A stretch of 64,000 nt of DNA from contig NZ_BDEL01000001.1 of assembly GCF_001685485.1 (NCBI RefSeq), forward strand, positions 186,001 to 250,000, in the 5' to 3' direction. Position numbers and translations under genes: made by a program. Within the stretch, counting starts at the first letter, position 1, and each line of letters begins with the position of its first letter. The notes beneath the pieces are model-generated. The model was not told the origin of the DNA and made no database searches. It was given only the letters and a program-made list of their open reading frames with translations. Shown here one piece after another: positions 7,468 to 16,587 of this stretch. Source of the DNA: Formosa haliotis (lineage in GTDB: Bacteria > Bacteroidota > Bacteroidia > Flavobacteriales > Flavobacteriaceae).

Positions 7468-8742
7468 TTAATTTCTTATCCTTGATAATTCAATTTCTAA
7501 CTCTTCTTTAGATTTTTTTTCAATGGTACTTAGTTCTGAATTCAGAATGTTGTTTTTTTCGTAAGGATCATTACTTAAGTTGTACATTTCTTCTTTTCCA
7601 TTAGCAAACACTAATAATTTGTAGGTGCCATTGCTAATGGTCCAAGCATCATTTTTTTCATTCTTCATTTCTGAATATTGATACTTTCTTATCGATTTTT
7701 TTTCAGAGAAAAGCGACTTAAAGCTTTTACTATCATTAATTTCATCAATTTCTACACCTGAAATTTCGGCTATTGTAGCAAAAATATCTGTACTTGTAAT
7801 TAAATTGTTATCTATCCCTTTTCTTTCAACTCCCTTGCCAGATACAAATAATGGCATATTAATTCCACCTTGATATAGGCTTCTTTTTACCTGATTTTTA
7901 TAATATGGATCTTGGGTAACTACGGGTTCGGTGCCGTTATCACCCATAAAAATGATAATAGTATTTTCTCTGTCTTCTTTTGATAATGAATTTAAAAGTT
8001 TTCCTATTTGAAAATCCATTGCCTCAATAGATGCCATAAAATAAGGAGTTGGATCTAGATCTTCATTGTAAGGAGGCAAATCTCCTTGCCTATGCATTTC
8101 TGCAGGAGGAACATGAAAAGGAGTGTGAGGAGCATTATAGGCTAACCACATAAACCAAGGTTTTTCTTGTTTTTCAATCCAACTAGATGCTAAATCTGTA
8201 AACTTTTTGGTAGTATATTCTGTTGATGTTGTTTGTTTTCCTTTTTCTGATAATGGCCAATTATAATAATCTTTTACAGAACCTATAAATATGCCTGCGT
8301 AATAGTCTATGCCAAATGTCTCGGGGTTAATAGTGGCATCGTAACCAGAGATATGCCATTTGCCAACTACAGCTGTGGCATATGAATTATTGGTGTTTTT
8401 GTTAATGTATTTTTGCAATAGAACTTCACTTTCATTCAATTTTTGATTTGCCCATCTTACATCTGTTCGGTATCCATATTTCCCCGTAATCATGGATGCT
8501 CTAGTAGGTGAGCAAGTGGGATATGTCCAGAAATTATTAAAGTTTAAACCTGCTTTTCTAATTGCATCTATGTTTGGTGTATGTGGTTTTATAGTACCTT
8601 CTGTAAATCCGGCCAAGGCATCTTTCCCCATATCATCTGCTATTATAAATAATATATTTGGTTCTTTATCAGGTATTTTTTTATGATTTATTTCACAACT
8701 AAATAATAAAATTGATATTAAAATGTAGAATGTTTTTTGCAT
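7468..8742 (-). CDS. Sulfatase (S1 family) lipoprotein
   Basis: Start chosen at the ATG at 8742, because it begins a lipoprotein signal (MQKTFYILISILLFSC, Cys16); an upstream ATG at 8778 adds 12 non-signal residues. Residues 29-39 (NILFIIADDMG) give the two metal-binding Asp. Cys77 lies in CSPTRAS, the site converted to formylglycine by a sulfatase-maturing enzyme. Later features are GKWHISG (Lys and His), GDNGTEP (metal-site Asp-Asn) and the C-terminal subdomain with TDIFATIAEISG. At 424 residues it is near the family norm. It likely desulfates a polysaccharide outside the cytoplasm; the sugar target is not predictable here. It stands alone, not in a SusC/D locus. Confidence 0.9.
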   Translation of the reverse strand: MQKTFYILISILLFSCEINHKKIPDKEPNILFIIADDMGKDALAGFTEGTIKPHTPNIDAIRKAGLNFNNFWTYPTCSPTRASMITGKYGYRTDVRWANQKLNESEVLLQKYINKNTNNSYATAVVGKWHISGYDATINPETFGIDYYAGIFIGSVKDYYNWPLSEKGKQTTSTEYTTKKFTDLASSWIEKQEKPWFMWLAYNAPHTPFHVPPAEMHRQGDLPPYNEDLDPTPYFMASIEAMDFQIGKLLNSLSKEDRENTIIIFMGDNGTEPVVTQDPYYKNQVKRSLYQGGINMPLFVSGKGVERKGIDNNLITSTDIFATIAEISGVEIDEINDSKSFKSLFSEKKSIRKYQYSEMKNEKNDAWTISNGTYKLLVFANGKEEMYNLSNDPYEKNNILNSELSTIEKKSKEELEIELSRIRN

Positions 8743-9204
8743 TAGTGGATGGGGTTGGGGTATAGTTATTGGTACCAAAAGTATATAAAATGTAGCGTTA
8801 AATTAGCCCTAAGCTTTTTTTAGTTATAAAGAAACAAAAAACGAATCATTAGATCCAAGCTCGCTATGTTTTATAGCATTCATGAAAAAGCAGGAAGTAG
8901 AGTATATCTATAGGTCACTATAACAATAAATGAACACTCAAATTACGTCACCTTTAAATTATAGCTAGGAATCGACATAGTCTAGCGACGCTAGAAAATT
9001 CAGCATTTCAATACCTCATAATCATGAGATAAATAAAAAATTAAATACTAATATAGAAAAACTGAGCTAGTACTTTTGATAGGATGCGGTGTAGGCAATT
9101 GGCTTTAATTTTATTGGTTCTATTATAAGTTATTGATTTTTAATTTATTTGAAGTGTAAAATAACTTAGATGTATGGTTTTGTTGTTATTGTGAAAGGTT
9201 GAAA
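8743..9204. other. Intergenic, nothing recognised apart from the terminator that follows
   Basis: This region lies upstream of the sulfatase gene and downstream of the SDR gene. I see no open frame or repeat. The sulfatase promoter should be in it, but no clear TAnnTTTG box can be assigned. Confidence 0.4.
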
Positions 9205-9247
9205 AATAATAGAGCGATCAAAATTTAATTCTGATCGCTCTATTATT
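9205..9247 (-). terminator. Rho-independent terminator of the SDR gene
   Basis: A perfect 16-bp stem (AATAATAGAGCGATCA at 9205-9220 with its complement at 9232-9247) has an 11-nt loop and is followed on the minus strand by a T-rich tract. It lies 55 bp past the SDR stop codon. Confidence 0.8.
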
Positions 9248-9301
9248 CTAATTACTAAAGATTTTACCCCAAAAGGTTAATCTTGATAGGTCTGAATTGT
9301 A

Positions 9302-10051
9302 CTAAATAGCTGTATATCCACCATCAATGAGATAATAACCTCCAGTTATAAAGGATGATTTTTCAGAACTCAAGAATAAAACGAGTTCTGCTACCTCTTC
9401 AGCTTTACCTAATCTATTCATAGGGTGTTTAGCTTTAAGCATTTCTAACATTTCCGGGTCTGCTATATTTAAAAGAGGCGTCTCGATGTATCCCGGTCCA
9501 ACGGCATTGCATCTAATGTTTTTTTGCGCATATTCTGCACCTATATTTTTTGTTAAACCAACCACCGCATGTTTCGTAGTGGTATATGCAGACGACATAG
9601 GAGCAGCAACCATTCCGTGAATAGATGCCATATTGACAATAACACCGCCGTTATTTTTTTCCATCTGTTCTAGCTGATACTTACAATTTAAAAACACACC
9701 ATTTAAATTAATAGCTACTACTTTTTCCCAATCACTAACGGAGTATTGTCCTGTTAAATTCTGTTCTCCCGAGATTCCAGCATTATTACAAGCTATATCT
9801 AGTTTTCCATATTTGGCTACGGTATTTTTAATTAAATTCTGAACATCTTCCTCTTTAGAAACGTCTCCTTCAATAAAGGAAGCTTCGCCTCCTTCAGATT
9901 TTATTTGATTTACAACACCCTGTCCGTTTTCTTCGTTAATGTCATTTATAATTACTTTGGCACCTTCTTTAGCATACAAAAACGCTACAGCTTTACCAAT
10001 TCCAGATCCAGCACCTGTTACTAATGCTACTTTATTTTCTAACTGTTTCAT
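9302..10051 (-). CDS. SDR family oxidoreductase
   Basis: A 249-residue classical short-chain dehydrogenase/reductase. The Rossmann dinucleotide motif TGAGSGIG is at residues 12-19, NNAG near 89-92, the catalytic Ser in NMASIHG (near 141), and the YTTTK (YxxxK) pair near 155-159. The C-terminal VAELVLFLSSEKSSFITGGY is typical. These enzymes reduce or oxidise sugar, alcohol or keto substrates with NAD(P)H; the substrate is not evident. The FabG-like subgroup is close in length, but no fatty-acid genes are near. A Crp-type regulator gene lies immediately upstream on the same strand with a palindrome in between. Confidence 0.92.
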   Translation of the reverse strand: MKQLENKVALVTGAGSGIGKAVAFLYAKEGAKVIINDINEENGQGVVNQIKSEGGEASFIEGDVSKEEDVQNLIKNTVAKYGKLDIACNNAGISGEQNLTGQYSVSDWEKVVAINLNGVFLNCKYQLEQMEKNNGGVIVNMASIHGMVAAPMSSAYTTTKHAVVGLTKNIGAEYAQKNIRCNAVGPGYIETPLLNIADPEMLEMLKAKHPMNRLGKAEEVAELVLFLSSEKSSFITGGYYLIDGGYTAI

Positions 10052-10151
10052 ATTATATTATAGATTAAATTTTACTTAAAAAACTTACTGTAAAAATCAA
10101 TTACAATAGGAATTTTAGGTATAAAGGTAGCGTGGCTTTACCAAAAAAGAA

Positions 10152-10167
10152 TGCACCATTTGGTGCA
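10152..10167. promoter_or_regulatory. Candidate operator upstream of the SDR gene
   Basis: A perfect inverted repeat, TGCACC-ATTT-GGTGCA, lies 9 bp past the end of the Crp-type gene and about 100 bp upstream of the SDR start. Crp/Fnr dimers bind short spaced palindromes, so the neighbouring regulator is the natural candidate. No T-run follows it, which argues against a terminator. Confidence 0.45.
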
Positions 10168-10175
10168 AATGTCCA

Positions 10176-10754
10176 TTAGTGGTTTGAGAAAACGCGTCTA
10201 AATGTGTTTCTATGAATACCTAAATAAGATGCAATATGCGTGTATGGAAAGAGTTCAAAAACTTTAGGCTTATTATTTTGTAGCAGTGTTATTTTTTCTT
10301 CAGCAGATTTAAGTTGTAGTATTTGATTTTTGTGAACAGCATTTATAAATTCTTGCTGTGTTAGCAAAAGTTCAAATTGAAGAAAACGAGGATATTCTTT
10401 GTGCAATTTTTTTATGTCTTCAATATAAAAATAGGATATCATTGAATCCTCTTGAAATTTGATGTTTAAAATAGATTTTTCTTGGAGAAAATAACTTTCA
10501 TAATCAAAAAGAGTCTCTTGACCATTGGGGTAAAAGAAATCTTGAATGACTTCTTCACCCTGATCATTTATTTTATATGAATATGCGGTCCCTGTTACTA
10601 ATAACCCCATTTTTTCACATGTTGCATGCTCTTCTAAGAATAGCTCATTACGTTTAAAATGCGCAACTTTTATGTATTCTCCTAATACAGAAAGTTCATT
10701 TTCGGTAAGATTAAAATGGCTGTATTGTTGTTGTATATATTTTAAGATATCCAT
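10176..10754 (-). CDS. Crp/Fnr family transcriptional regulator
   Basis: A 192-residue, full-length member of the Bacteroidota Crp group. Residues 1-30 are the helical cap (QQYSHFNLTENELSVLGEYI), about 30-110 the cNMP-binding beta-roll (KMGLLVTGTAYSYKINDQGE; DFFYPNGQETLFDYESYF). The C-terminal helix-turn-helix contains FPYTHIASYLGIHRNTFRRV. The canonical cAMP-contact residues are not obvious, as is usual in this group. It is followed by an SDR gene with a 124-nt gap that contains a palindrome, suggesting it controls that oxidoreductase. Confidence 0.87.
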   Translation of the reverse strand: MDILKYIQQQYSHFNLTENELSVLGEYIKVAHFKRNELFLEEHATCEKMGLLVTGTAYSYKINDQGEEVIQDFFYPNGQETLFDYESYFLQEKSILNIKFQEDSMISYFYIEDIKKLHKEYPRFLQFELLLTQQEFINAVHKNQILQLKSAEEKITLLQNNKPKVFELFPYTHIASYLGIHRNTFRRVFSNH

Positions 10755-10902
10755 TCTTATTATTCAAGTTGTTTTAGCTCACTTAAGTTTGGCTCTAGTT
10801 TAGATGGCGAATTAAATTCTAAAGTAAGCAAATTAAATTATAGATAGAAGGTCTGCCAAGGCTTTCGTAAGTAGGCTTTAAGTGGCAATGAATTATAAAT
10901 GA

Positions 10903-11203
10903 TCGAAAACCAATTTATTGGGTAAATCACCTTCTATAGATGCGATTCAGTTATACTCAAACGAGTTACAGGTAACTAGTGAAACACCTCCCACATTTTT
11001 AGTACACGCCATCGACGATAAAGCAGTGCCGGTGGAAAATAGTATAAATTTATTATGTTGCTTTAAAAACAAAGGGAATTCCTGTAGAAATGCATTTGTT
11101 TGAAAAAGGCGGTCATGGTTTTGAATTAAGTAACGAGGCCACCCATGTGCATTGGAAAACACCTTGCGAGCATTGGTTGAGGTTACATGAATTCATTGAA
11201 TAA
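10903..11203 (+). pseudogene. C-terminal remnant of an alpha/beta hydrolase (acetyl-esterase-like), frameshifted
   Basis: The plus strand encodes the last 100 residues of a BD-FAE-like esterase: IDAIQLYSNELQVTSETPPT, then FLVHAIDDKAVPVENSIN with the catalytic Asp. After a frame change come YYVALKTKGIPVEMHLFEKG and GHGFEL with the catalytic His. Removing one T from the run at 11049-11051 makes the frame continuous to the TAA at 11201-11203. An in-frame stop precedes 10903, and the N-terminal two thirds with the nucleophile Ser are missing. It is therefore a true relic, not just a frameshift. Such esterases deacetylate plant or algal polysaccharides in carbohydrate loci. Confidence 0.75.
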
Positions 11204-11536
11204 TCCCTTAGCTAGGAGTTAAACACTAGATTATAATTTAAAAATCTAAGCTAAATTATTCCGTAATCCTTGTTTTGAGAGTTAAGACTAGCATTTTAAA
11301 CAAATATTCTTAAAATGAAACTTTTGTTTATATGGAACCATAATTCAGCTACATTCTGGGTTTATAGTAATCTGTTTTTGCAGTAAAATTATTGCTTTAA
11401 TGGGAGATTAATTAATTCTGTTAGAATATAGCATATAACTTTTTATAAAATTATAAACCAGCAACTCAATTTAAACTTGCAAAATACCAAATCATAAGTT
11501 CTCCACAAGTCCCTAAAAACTAATCGAGCAAGTTGT
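11204..11536. other. Intergenic, nothing recognised
   Basis: About 330 AT-rich bases between the esterase relic and the end of the LuxR-type gene. I see no gene, repeat or clear terminator. Confidence 0.4.
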
Positions 11537-12339
11537 TTAATTAATCAACCCGGCATGGATACTAAAAGTAATTAATTCGGCGGTATTTAATGCTCCGGTT
11601 TTGGTTAGCACATTTTTTCGGTGTGTATGGACGGTATCGATAGCGATATTTAAAATATTTGCAATAGATTTTGTGGTATGTCCTTTGGCGATATAGTTTA
11701 TAATTTCCCGTTCCCGTTTGGTGATATTTTCTACCCAAATAAATTTATTTTTTAAGGTATGATCTGGAGAAAAATAATTTTTATCAATGCATATGTTGTA
11801 ATACGATTTTCCTCCCTTTAAATGGATAAATGAAACAGCATCTAAGTTTTGAGGTTTAAGATGGCTAATATCGCTATGTATTCCTATTAAATGTTTCGGA
11901 ACCAAATCGTCGGTAAATCCAATAATAGCAACCTGTAACATCATGGTTCGCTCCTGATTTGATTGATCTACATATTTATAAGTATAAATAGATTTGTAGT
12001 TGGCTACCTCTTCTTTTTTAAAAAGTTATAAAAGAAATCTTGAACAATTACCTCTTTCTTGTTTATGGATTCCATTTCACTTTCTAAGGCTTTATCTAAA
12101 AGTTTTTGCATAGTCACGGTTTTAGGGCATATGCCTAACATAGTTTCTACACTTGGTGAAATGTAATCAATACTTAAATCTATAAGATTAATTACATAAT
12201 AATAACAAGTTCCAGGAGAAAAGATATCAGCAATTCGAACGAGCTGATCCGTTTTGTCGAAGATATCGTGTTGCTCTAAATTTTTCGTATAATTTTCCTT
12301 CCAAAAATCTACAATTGCCGTTGTCGATTGGTTATTCAT
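11537..12339 (-). pseudogene. PAS/LuxR-type transcriptional regulator, frameshifted
   Basis: Two consecutive minus-strand frames together make one 267-residue regulator of a kind common in flavobacteria. The first (from 12339) holds a PAS-like sensor start (YYYVINLIDLSIDYISPSVE, TMLGICPK) and stops after FYNFLKKKR. The second continues with EEVANYKSIYTYKYVDQSNQ, HLIGIHSDISHLKP, then a LuxR helix-turn-helix (ITKREREIINYIAKGHTTKS, DTVHTHRKN). Inserting one base in the T/A run at 12014-12024 joins them without other change (FLKKEEVANY). So either a homopolymer sequencing error or a recent inactivation. Target genes are unknown; the metallophosphoesterase gene upstream on the same strand is the nearest neighbour. 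Confidence 0.8.
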
Positions 12340-12580
12340 TAGGTATAGGTTTAGTTAGATCATTTAAATTATAGAAATCCTTTAATTTTAACAATTATTT
12401 TAGATAACCTTTAAAAATCACCGACTAGTAACGTGTTTAATATGAATAGTTTAGGTGTGTTGTAAGAAAAATATGAGGTTGTTTTTTTGATCGAATTAAT
12501 ATAATACCCCATTATGTTTTGCTTTATTGATGAAAAAAACATTTAAACTTAAGGTCATTTTATTGAAATTGGATAGGTAT
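12340..12580. other. Upstream region of the LuxR-type gene
   Basis: With the terminator beside it, this gap is 312 bases. It should contain the promoter of the LuxR-type regulator. I see no clear promoter box or repeat. Confidence 0.35.
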
Positions 12581-12620
12581 AAAAAAAATAAGGACAGGAT
12601 AACCAGAAGTTAAACTGTCC
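12581..12620 (-). terminator. Terminator after the metallophosphoesterase gene
   Basis: On the minus strand GGACAG and CTGTCC (12615-12620 and 12592-12597) can pair across a 17-nt loop and are followed by a T-rich run (12581-12590). It lies about 30 bp past the stop of the phosphoesterase gene. Confidence 0.55.
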
Positions 12621-12651
12621 CATTTTTATAAAAAATTAAGGTTGAATTATT

Positions 12652-14007
12652 TTAGTTAAAACGTGAATTAAAATCCTCAAGTTCTATGGTAAAATGATCT
12701 AAAGCATGAAATTCGCTATCGCTAGTTTCTGGATTTTCGCTTGCTTTATACCAATCTGAATAAGTTGATAAATCGGTAGAAAAAGTATCGTAATGACTAG
12801 AATATGTTTTTACAACAATCTTAGGTGTTTCAGACTCAAAATCAAAATTTAAAAGTCTTAACCAGCCATCTCCAATCCCGTAAGTACTACCATATGGTGT
12901 GCGTAAATCTGGAGCCACATCTAATACACTTTGTCCACGATCTTGATAATCTGCTAATATTTGAACCACATCATGACCAGCATTATTTTTATCTACACGC
13001 ATGGCTTTTCCATGATGATGGCCGCTAAGAATTAAAAATATTTGGTCGTTAGGAACTACCAATTTATTAAATACCTCTTCTGCCGAGTTGTTAAATTCCG
13101 GATCAATTCTTGCTAAATCAACTATAGGGTTTGCAAGACGTTCAGCATTTTCATTAATAAAATCGTGAGTGGTAATCATGGTTGGTATCCCGATATTTGC
13201 ATCTAGAACAGATTGTGCCCACTCTAAAACGTCGTTTCCAGGATGCATTTCTAAACTAATATTTATAAAAGTATATCCTGCACCTTCAAATTTTTGAGCT
13301 GAGTTTGCACCACCTTTATAGCTCGAGATGTACCAATCTTTATTCTTAAAAAAGCTAGTATCTTCTCCAAAAACAGAATTAAAGTTTTTATGGCCTCCTA
13401 TATGAAGCATACCTAAAATTTCAGGAATAACACCTACTGTGGCAATTTCTCCTAATCGAGATGGATCAGACTCAAAAGAAGCTTCAGACCACATGGCATC
13501 AGAATCATGGTTTCCTGGAGCTGCACCAAACGGAATTCCGGTTTGTGCCACTAATTGATAACCTTCACGAGCCAAAGGCATTTCAAAATTCAAAGTTTCT
13601 GGTGTTGGGAATACTTCCCCTGAGTTAGCTATTATCGAGTATGGGTCATGCGAAAAACCTCTTGCAGCATGCGCTTCATCTACAATTTCTGTTTGGTGTT
13701 GCCAAATATCTCCAACCGATGTTGCAAACACGATAGCTCCACCATTAGTTACTGCGTTACTTGCAATATATTGCATCATATCATAAAACTGGGTAGACGC
13801 ATTTATTGGGAAATTTACACCATCTTTGATAGTATAGCTTGTTTGATGTGTAAAATCGGTCATATTTTGCGTATCCGGAATCATCGCAATTGAAAATGTT
13901 TTTTCTTCTGTAGTTTGATTGGGTTCATCATCAGAATTTTTATCGCAAGCCAAGAATACATTACTACAAATAAAAAGTCCTAAAATTAATCGTTTTTGAA
14001 TTTTCAT
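12652..14007 (-). CDS. Calcineurin-like metallophosphoesterase lipoprotein
   Basis: A 451-residue exported lipoprotein: signal MKIQKRLILGLFICSNVFLA then Cys21. The metallophosphoesterase motifs appear in order: AMIPDTQN (metal Asp), SVGDIWQH (GD), APGNHDSD (GNHD), MITTHDF (His) and LILSGHHHGKAM (GHHHG). These coordinate a two-metal centre that hydrolyses phosphate mono- or diesters at the cell surface or in the periplasm. Substrate is unknown; it may serve phosphate scavenging. A terminator follows the gene, so it is monocistronic. Confidence 0.88.
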   Translation of the reverse strand: MKIQKRLILGLFICSNVFLACDKNSDDEPNQTTEEKTFSIAMIPDTQNMTDFTHQTSYTIKDGVNFPINASTQFYDMMQYIASNAVTNGGAIVFATSVGDIWQHQTEIVDEAHAARGFSHDPYSIIANSGEVFPTPETLNFEMPLAREGYQLVAQTGIPFGAAPGNHDSDAMWSEASFESDPSRLGEIATVGVIPEILGMLHIGGHKNFNSVFGEDTSFFKNKDWYISSYKGGANSAQKFEGAGYTFINISLEMHPGNDVLEWAQSVLDANIGIPTMITTHDFINENAERLANPIVDLARIDPEFNNSAEEVFNKLVVPNDQIFLILSGHHHGKAMRVDKNNAGHDVVQILADYQDRGQSVLDVAPDLRTPYGSTYGIGDGWLRLLNFDFESETPKIVVKTYSSHYDTFSTDLSTYSDWYKASENPETSDSEFHALDHFTIELEDFNSRFN

Positions 14008-14563
14008 ATCTCTGTTTTTTTTAATTGGTTGCGAATGTATCTTTTCACAGCTAGTTGTATGTTACCCTTTTTTTAAGGAACCATTACAATAGGTTTAAGT
14101 ATTCTGCAAATGTTAAATTTTTATTGAATTAGGCTATTTAATGATATTCTTAGTAATCAATATTTTGCTTGACTTTTTTAATTTGAATGGTCTTTTTAAG
14201 TTATGCAATCGTTAAAGTGAATTATGAATAGTAATTTAAAACGATTGCAGTTTATCTGTTTATATCTAAGAATTGTAAATATTTTTGATGAATATGATGT
14301 AAGGAAGAAAAATTGTTCGCTTTTTATTTGTAACCCAATAAATGATGGCTGTTAAAAGGATAATTTTTATAGTAAAAATAAATGTTTAGAGGGTAGTGGA
14401 AACTAGATTTTTTATTAGGCATTTTGGACTACCTTGGAACAGACAATAGTGAATTAATAAAATTCTTAGTTTTAGGTCTACAACTCCATTTAGCTTTAAC
14501 CATATTATTTACTGTTCTTTATAGAAGTTAATACGGATTTCGATTTTTTTAGAAAAACAGATA
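14008..14563. other. Intergenic, nothing recognised
   Basis: About 550 AT-rich bases between the phosphoesterase start and the ABC transporter end. No coding frame, tRNA or repeat stands out, and no good terminator for the ABC gene is visible. Confidence 0.4.
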
Positions 14564-16363
14564 CTAGTCGTTTAATGTATTACGAATCTTATCAATATTT
14601 AAGCTGTTCGCCATGGCGGTGAAAATTTCGAAATAGGCACGTTCATTATCAAACAATTCTTCGTGGGTACCTTGCTCGATCACGCTTCCGTTTTCTAAAA
14701 CGATCACATTTTCGGCATCGATAATTTGCGAAATGCTGTGAGAAATAATAATTACGGTACGGCCTTTTTTAATGGCATCTAAACTCTTTTTAATTTGTTC
14801 TGTAGAAATGGCATCTAGACTAGCTGTAGGTTCGTCCAGAAAAATAATTGGCGGATTTTTTAAAAACAATCGAGCAATAGAAACACGCTGTTGTTGCCCG
14901 CCAGATAAAGAGGTGGCTTGTGTTTTATAACCTTTTGGTAGTTTAATTATTTGATCGTGGATATAGGCTTTTTTTGCGGCTTCAATAACGGCTTCATGTG
15001 TCGCATGTTCTTGTCCGTACAAGATATTCTCTTCAATACTACCATTAAAGATATGATTTTTCTGAAGCACCAATCCAATGTTTTCTCTTAGCCATTTTGT
15101 GTCGTATTCTAATAAATCAACACCGTCTAGATAAATTGTTCCAGCTGTTGGGGCATAGAATTTAGTCAGTAAATTAATAACCGTACTTTTCCCTGCACCG
15201 CTTAACCCAACCAAAGCGTTTATAGTATTTGGTTTAATAACGAGCGACGCATTAAAAAGTGCTTTTGTACCATTGGGATATACAAAATCGACATTTTTCA
15301 TTTCGAAAGTACCCTCTACATATTCTGGAATATAACTGCCGCTAAATTCAGCTTGATAATCAGCATCCATAATATCGAAAAAGGCTTCCGAGTAAATTAA
15401 GGCATCATTCACTTCGTCGTAAATGCGGTGTAATTGTCTAATAGGTGCCGAAACATTATTAAAAAGTAAAATATGAAACATAATCGCACCAATATCCATC
15501 GTGCCATTTAGCACAAAATAAGAGGTTAAAATAATAATGATAACCACCCCAATTTGTTCTAAAAACGTTTTTACACTATCGAATAAAAAACTTAATTGAC
15601 GCGTTTTCATTTGATTTTCGGTCATATTAAACTGAATATCTTCATGCTTTCTGCTTTCTAAATCTTCTCGAGTAAACGACTTAATAACGGTTATGGAATT
15701 GATAAGACTAATAATACCATTGTTTCTGGTTTCCCTAAAACGTCTCATCTTGCGTCTAAAACCTTTTAGTTTTTTAGCCTGTAAACTACTTATATAAAAG
15801 AAGACAGGAATAATAGCAAGACTGACTAACCCCACATAAACGTTGGCTTGAAACATAAAAAACAAAGCAATAATAGCACTAGAAAATAACGGAAGAATAT
15901 CGATAAAGAAATTTTTAACTAACTGGGTTAGGCTGGTAATTCCTAAATCTATTCGGGTTTGCAGCTTCCCACTTTCGTTGTCCGGAGCACTGTAAAAAGC
16001 CATTCTATAGGTTAAAATTTTATCTACTATATTTTGAGCAAAATCTCTAGAGATATAGATTTTCATTTTTTCACCATAAAATTTCTGACCGTATTGAATA
16101 ATGCCATAAACCAACTCTTTAGTTAACAGAATGGCACTAATGGTAATGAGTAGCGGAAAACCATCTTGTAGGGTTTTATTATCGTGAATTAAGCTTGAAA
16201 TTTCATTAACCGCATATCGTAAAACAAGGGCATTTACCTGCGCTAAAAAAGCACCAATTAATGTAAGTGCTAGGGTGGCAATAGCTAAATATTTGTATGG
16301 TTTTACATAGACTAGCAATTTTTTAAAAAGCTCGACAGGGGTAAGTTTGGAGACTTCTCTCAT
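14564..16363 (-). CDS. ABC exporter, fused permease and ATPase
   Basis: A 599-residue half-transporter of the MsbA/multidrug exporter type that works as a dimer in the inner membrane. Six membrane helices span about residues 25-330. The ATPase domain follows at about 355-580: Walker A GLSGAGKST, Q-loop VLQKNHIF, signature LSGGQQQR, Walker B PIIFLDEP and the H-loop IIISHSISQI. All catalytic motifs are intact, so it should be active. Lipid, peptide or drug export are all possible. It is transcribed away from the PQQ-type dehydrogenase gene that starts 224 bp away on the other strand. Confidence 0.92.
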   Translation of the reverse strand: MREVSKLTPVELFKKLLVYVKPYKYLAIATLALTLIGAFLAQVNALVLRYAVNEISSLIHDNKTLQDGFPLLITISAILLTKELVYGIIQYGQKFYGEKMKIYISRDFAQNIVDKILTYRMAFYSAPDNESGKLQTRIDLGITSLTQLVKNFFIDILPLFSSAIIALFFMFQANVYVGLVSLAIIPVFFYISSLQAKKLKGFRRKMRRFRETRNNGIISLINSITVIKSFTREDLESRKHEDIQFNMTENQMKTRQLSFLFDSVKTFLEQIGVVIIIILTSYFVLNGTMDIGAIMFHILLFNNVSAPIRQLHRIYDEVNDALIYSEAFFDIMDADYQAEFSGSYIPEYVEGTFEMKNVDFVYPNGTKALFNASLVIKPNTINALVGLSGAGKSTVINLLTKFYAPTAGTIYLDGVDLLEYDTKWLRENIGLVLQKNHIFNGSIEENILYGQEHATHEAVIEAAKKAYIHDQIIKLPKGYKTQATSLSGGQQQRVSIARLFLKNPPIIFLDEPTASLDAISTEQIKKSLDAIKKGRTVIIISHSISQIIDAENVIVLENGSVIEQGTHEELFDNERAYFEIFTAMANSLNIDKIRNTLND

Positions 16364-16587
16364 TATATCGTATTTTTATTCAAAAGCGTGTATTATTTCA
16401 TTTTAAGAAGTTATTAAGTTAAGAAGAATAATTGTTATGGGAGATATGGATCTCTTAGTTTTCCTAATTTTTTAATTTATTTTAAACTGAGAACATTTTG
16501 CAATCAAATGTTAAAATTATTTTAAAAAACGGATTGGGTTAAAAACCTCGAAATGAATCGTTTATTTTCATAAAAAAAGCTATCATT

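Noticed and set aside
10947..11162. 71-residue minus-strand frame
   Set aside because: It is antisense to the esterase relic, whose plus-strand reading has clear family motifs.
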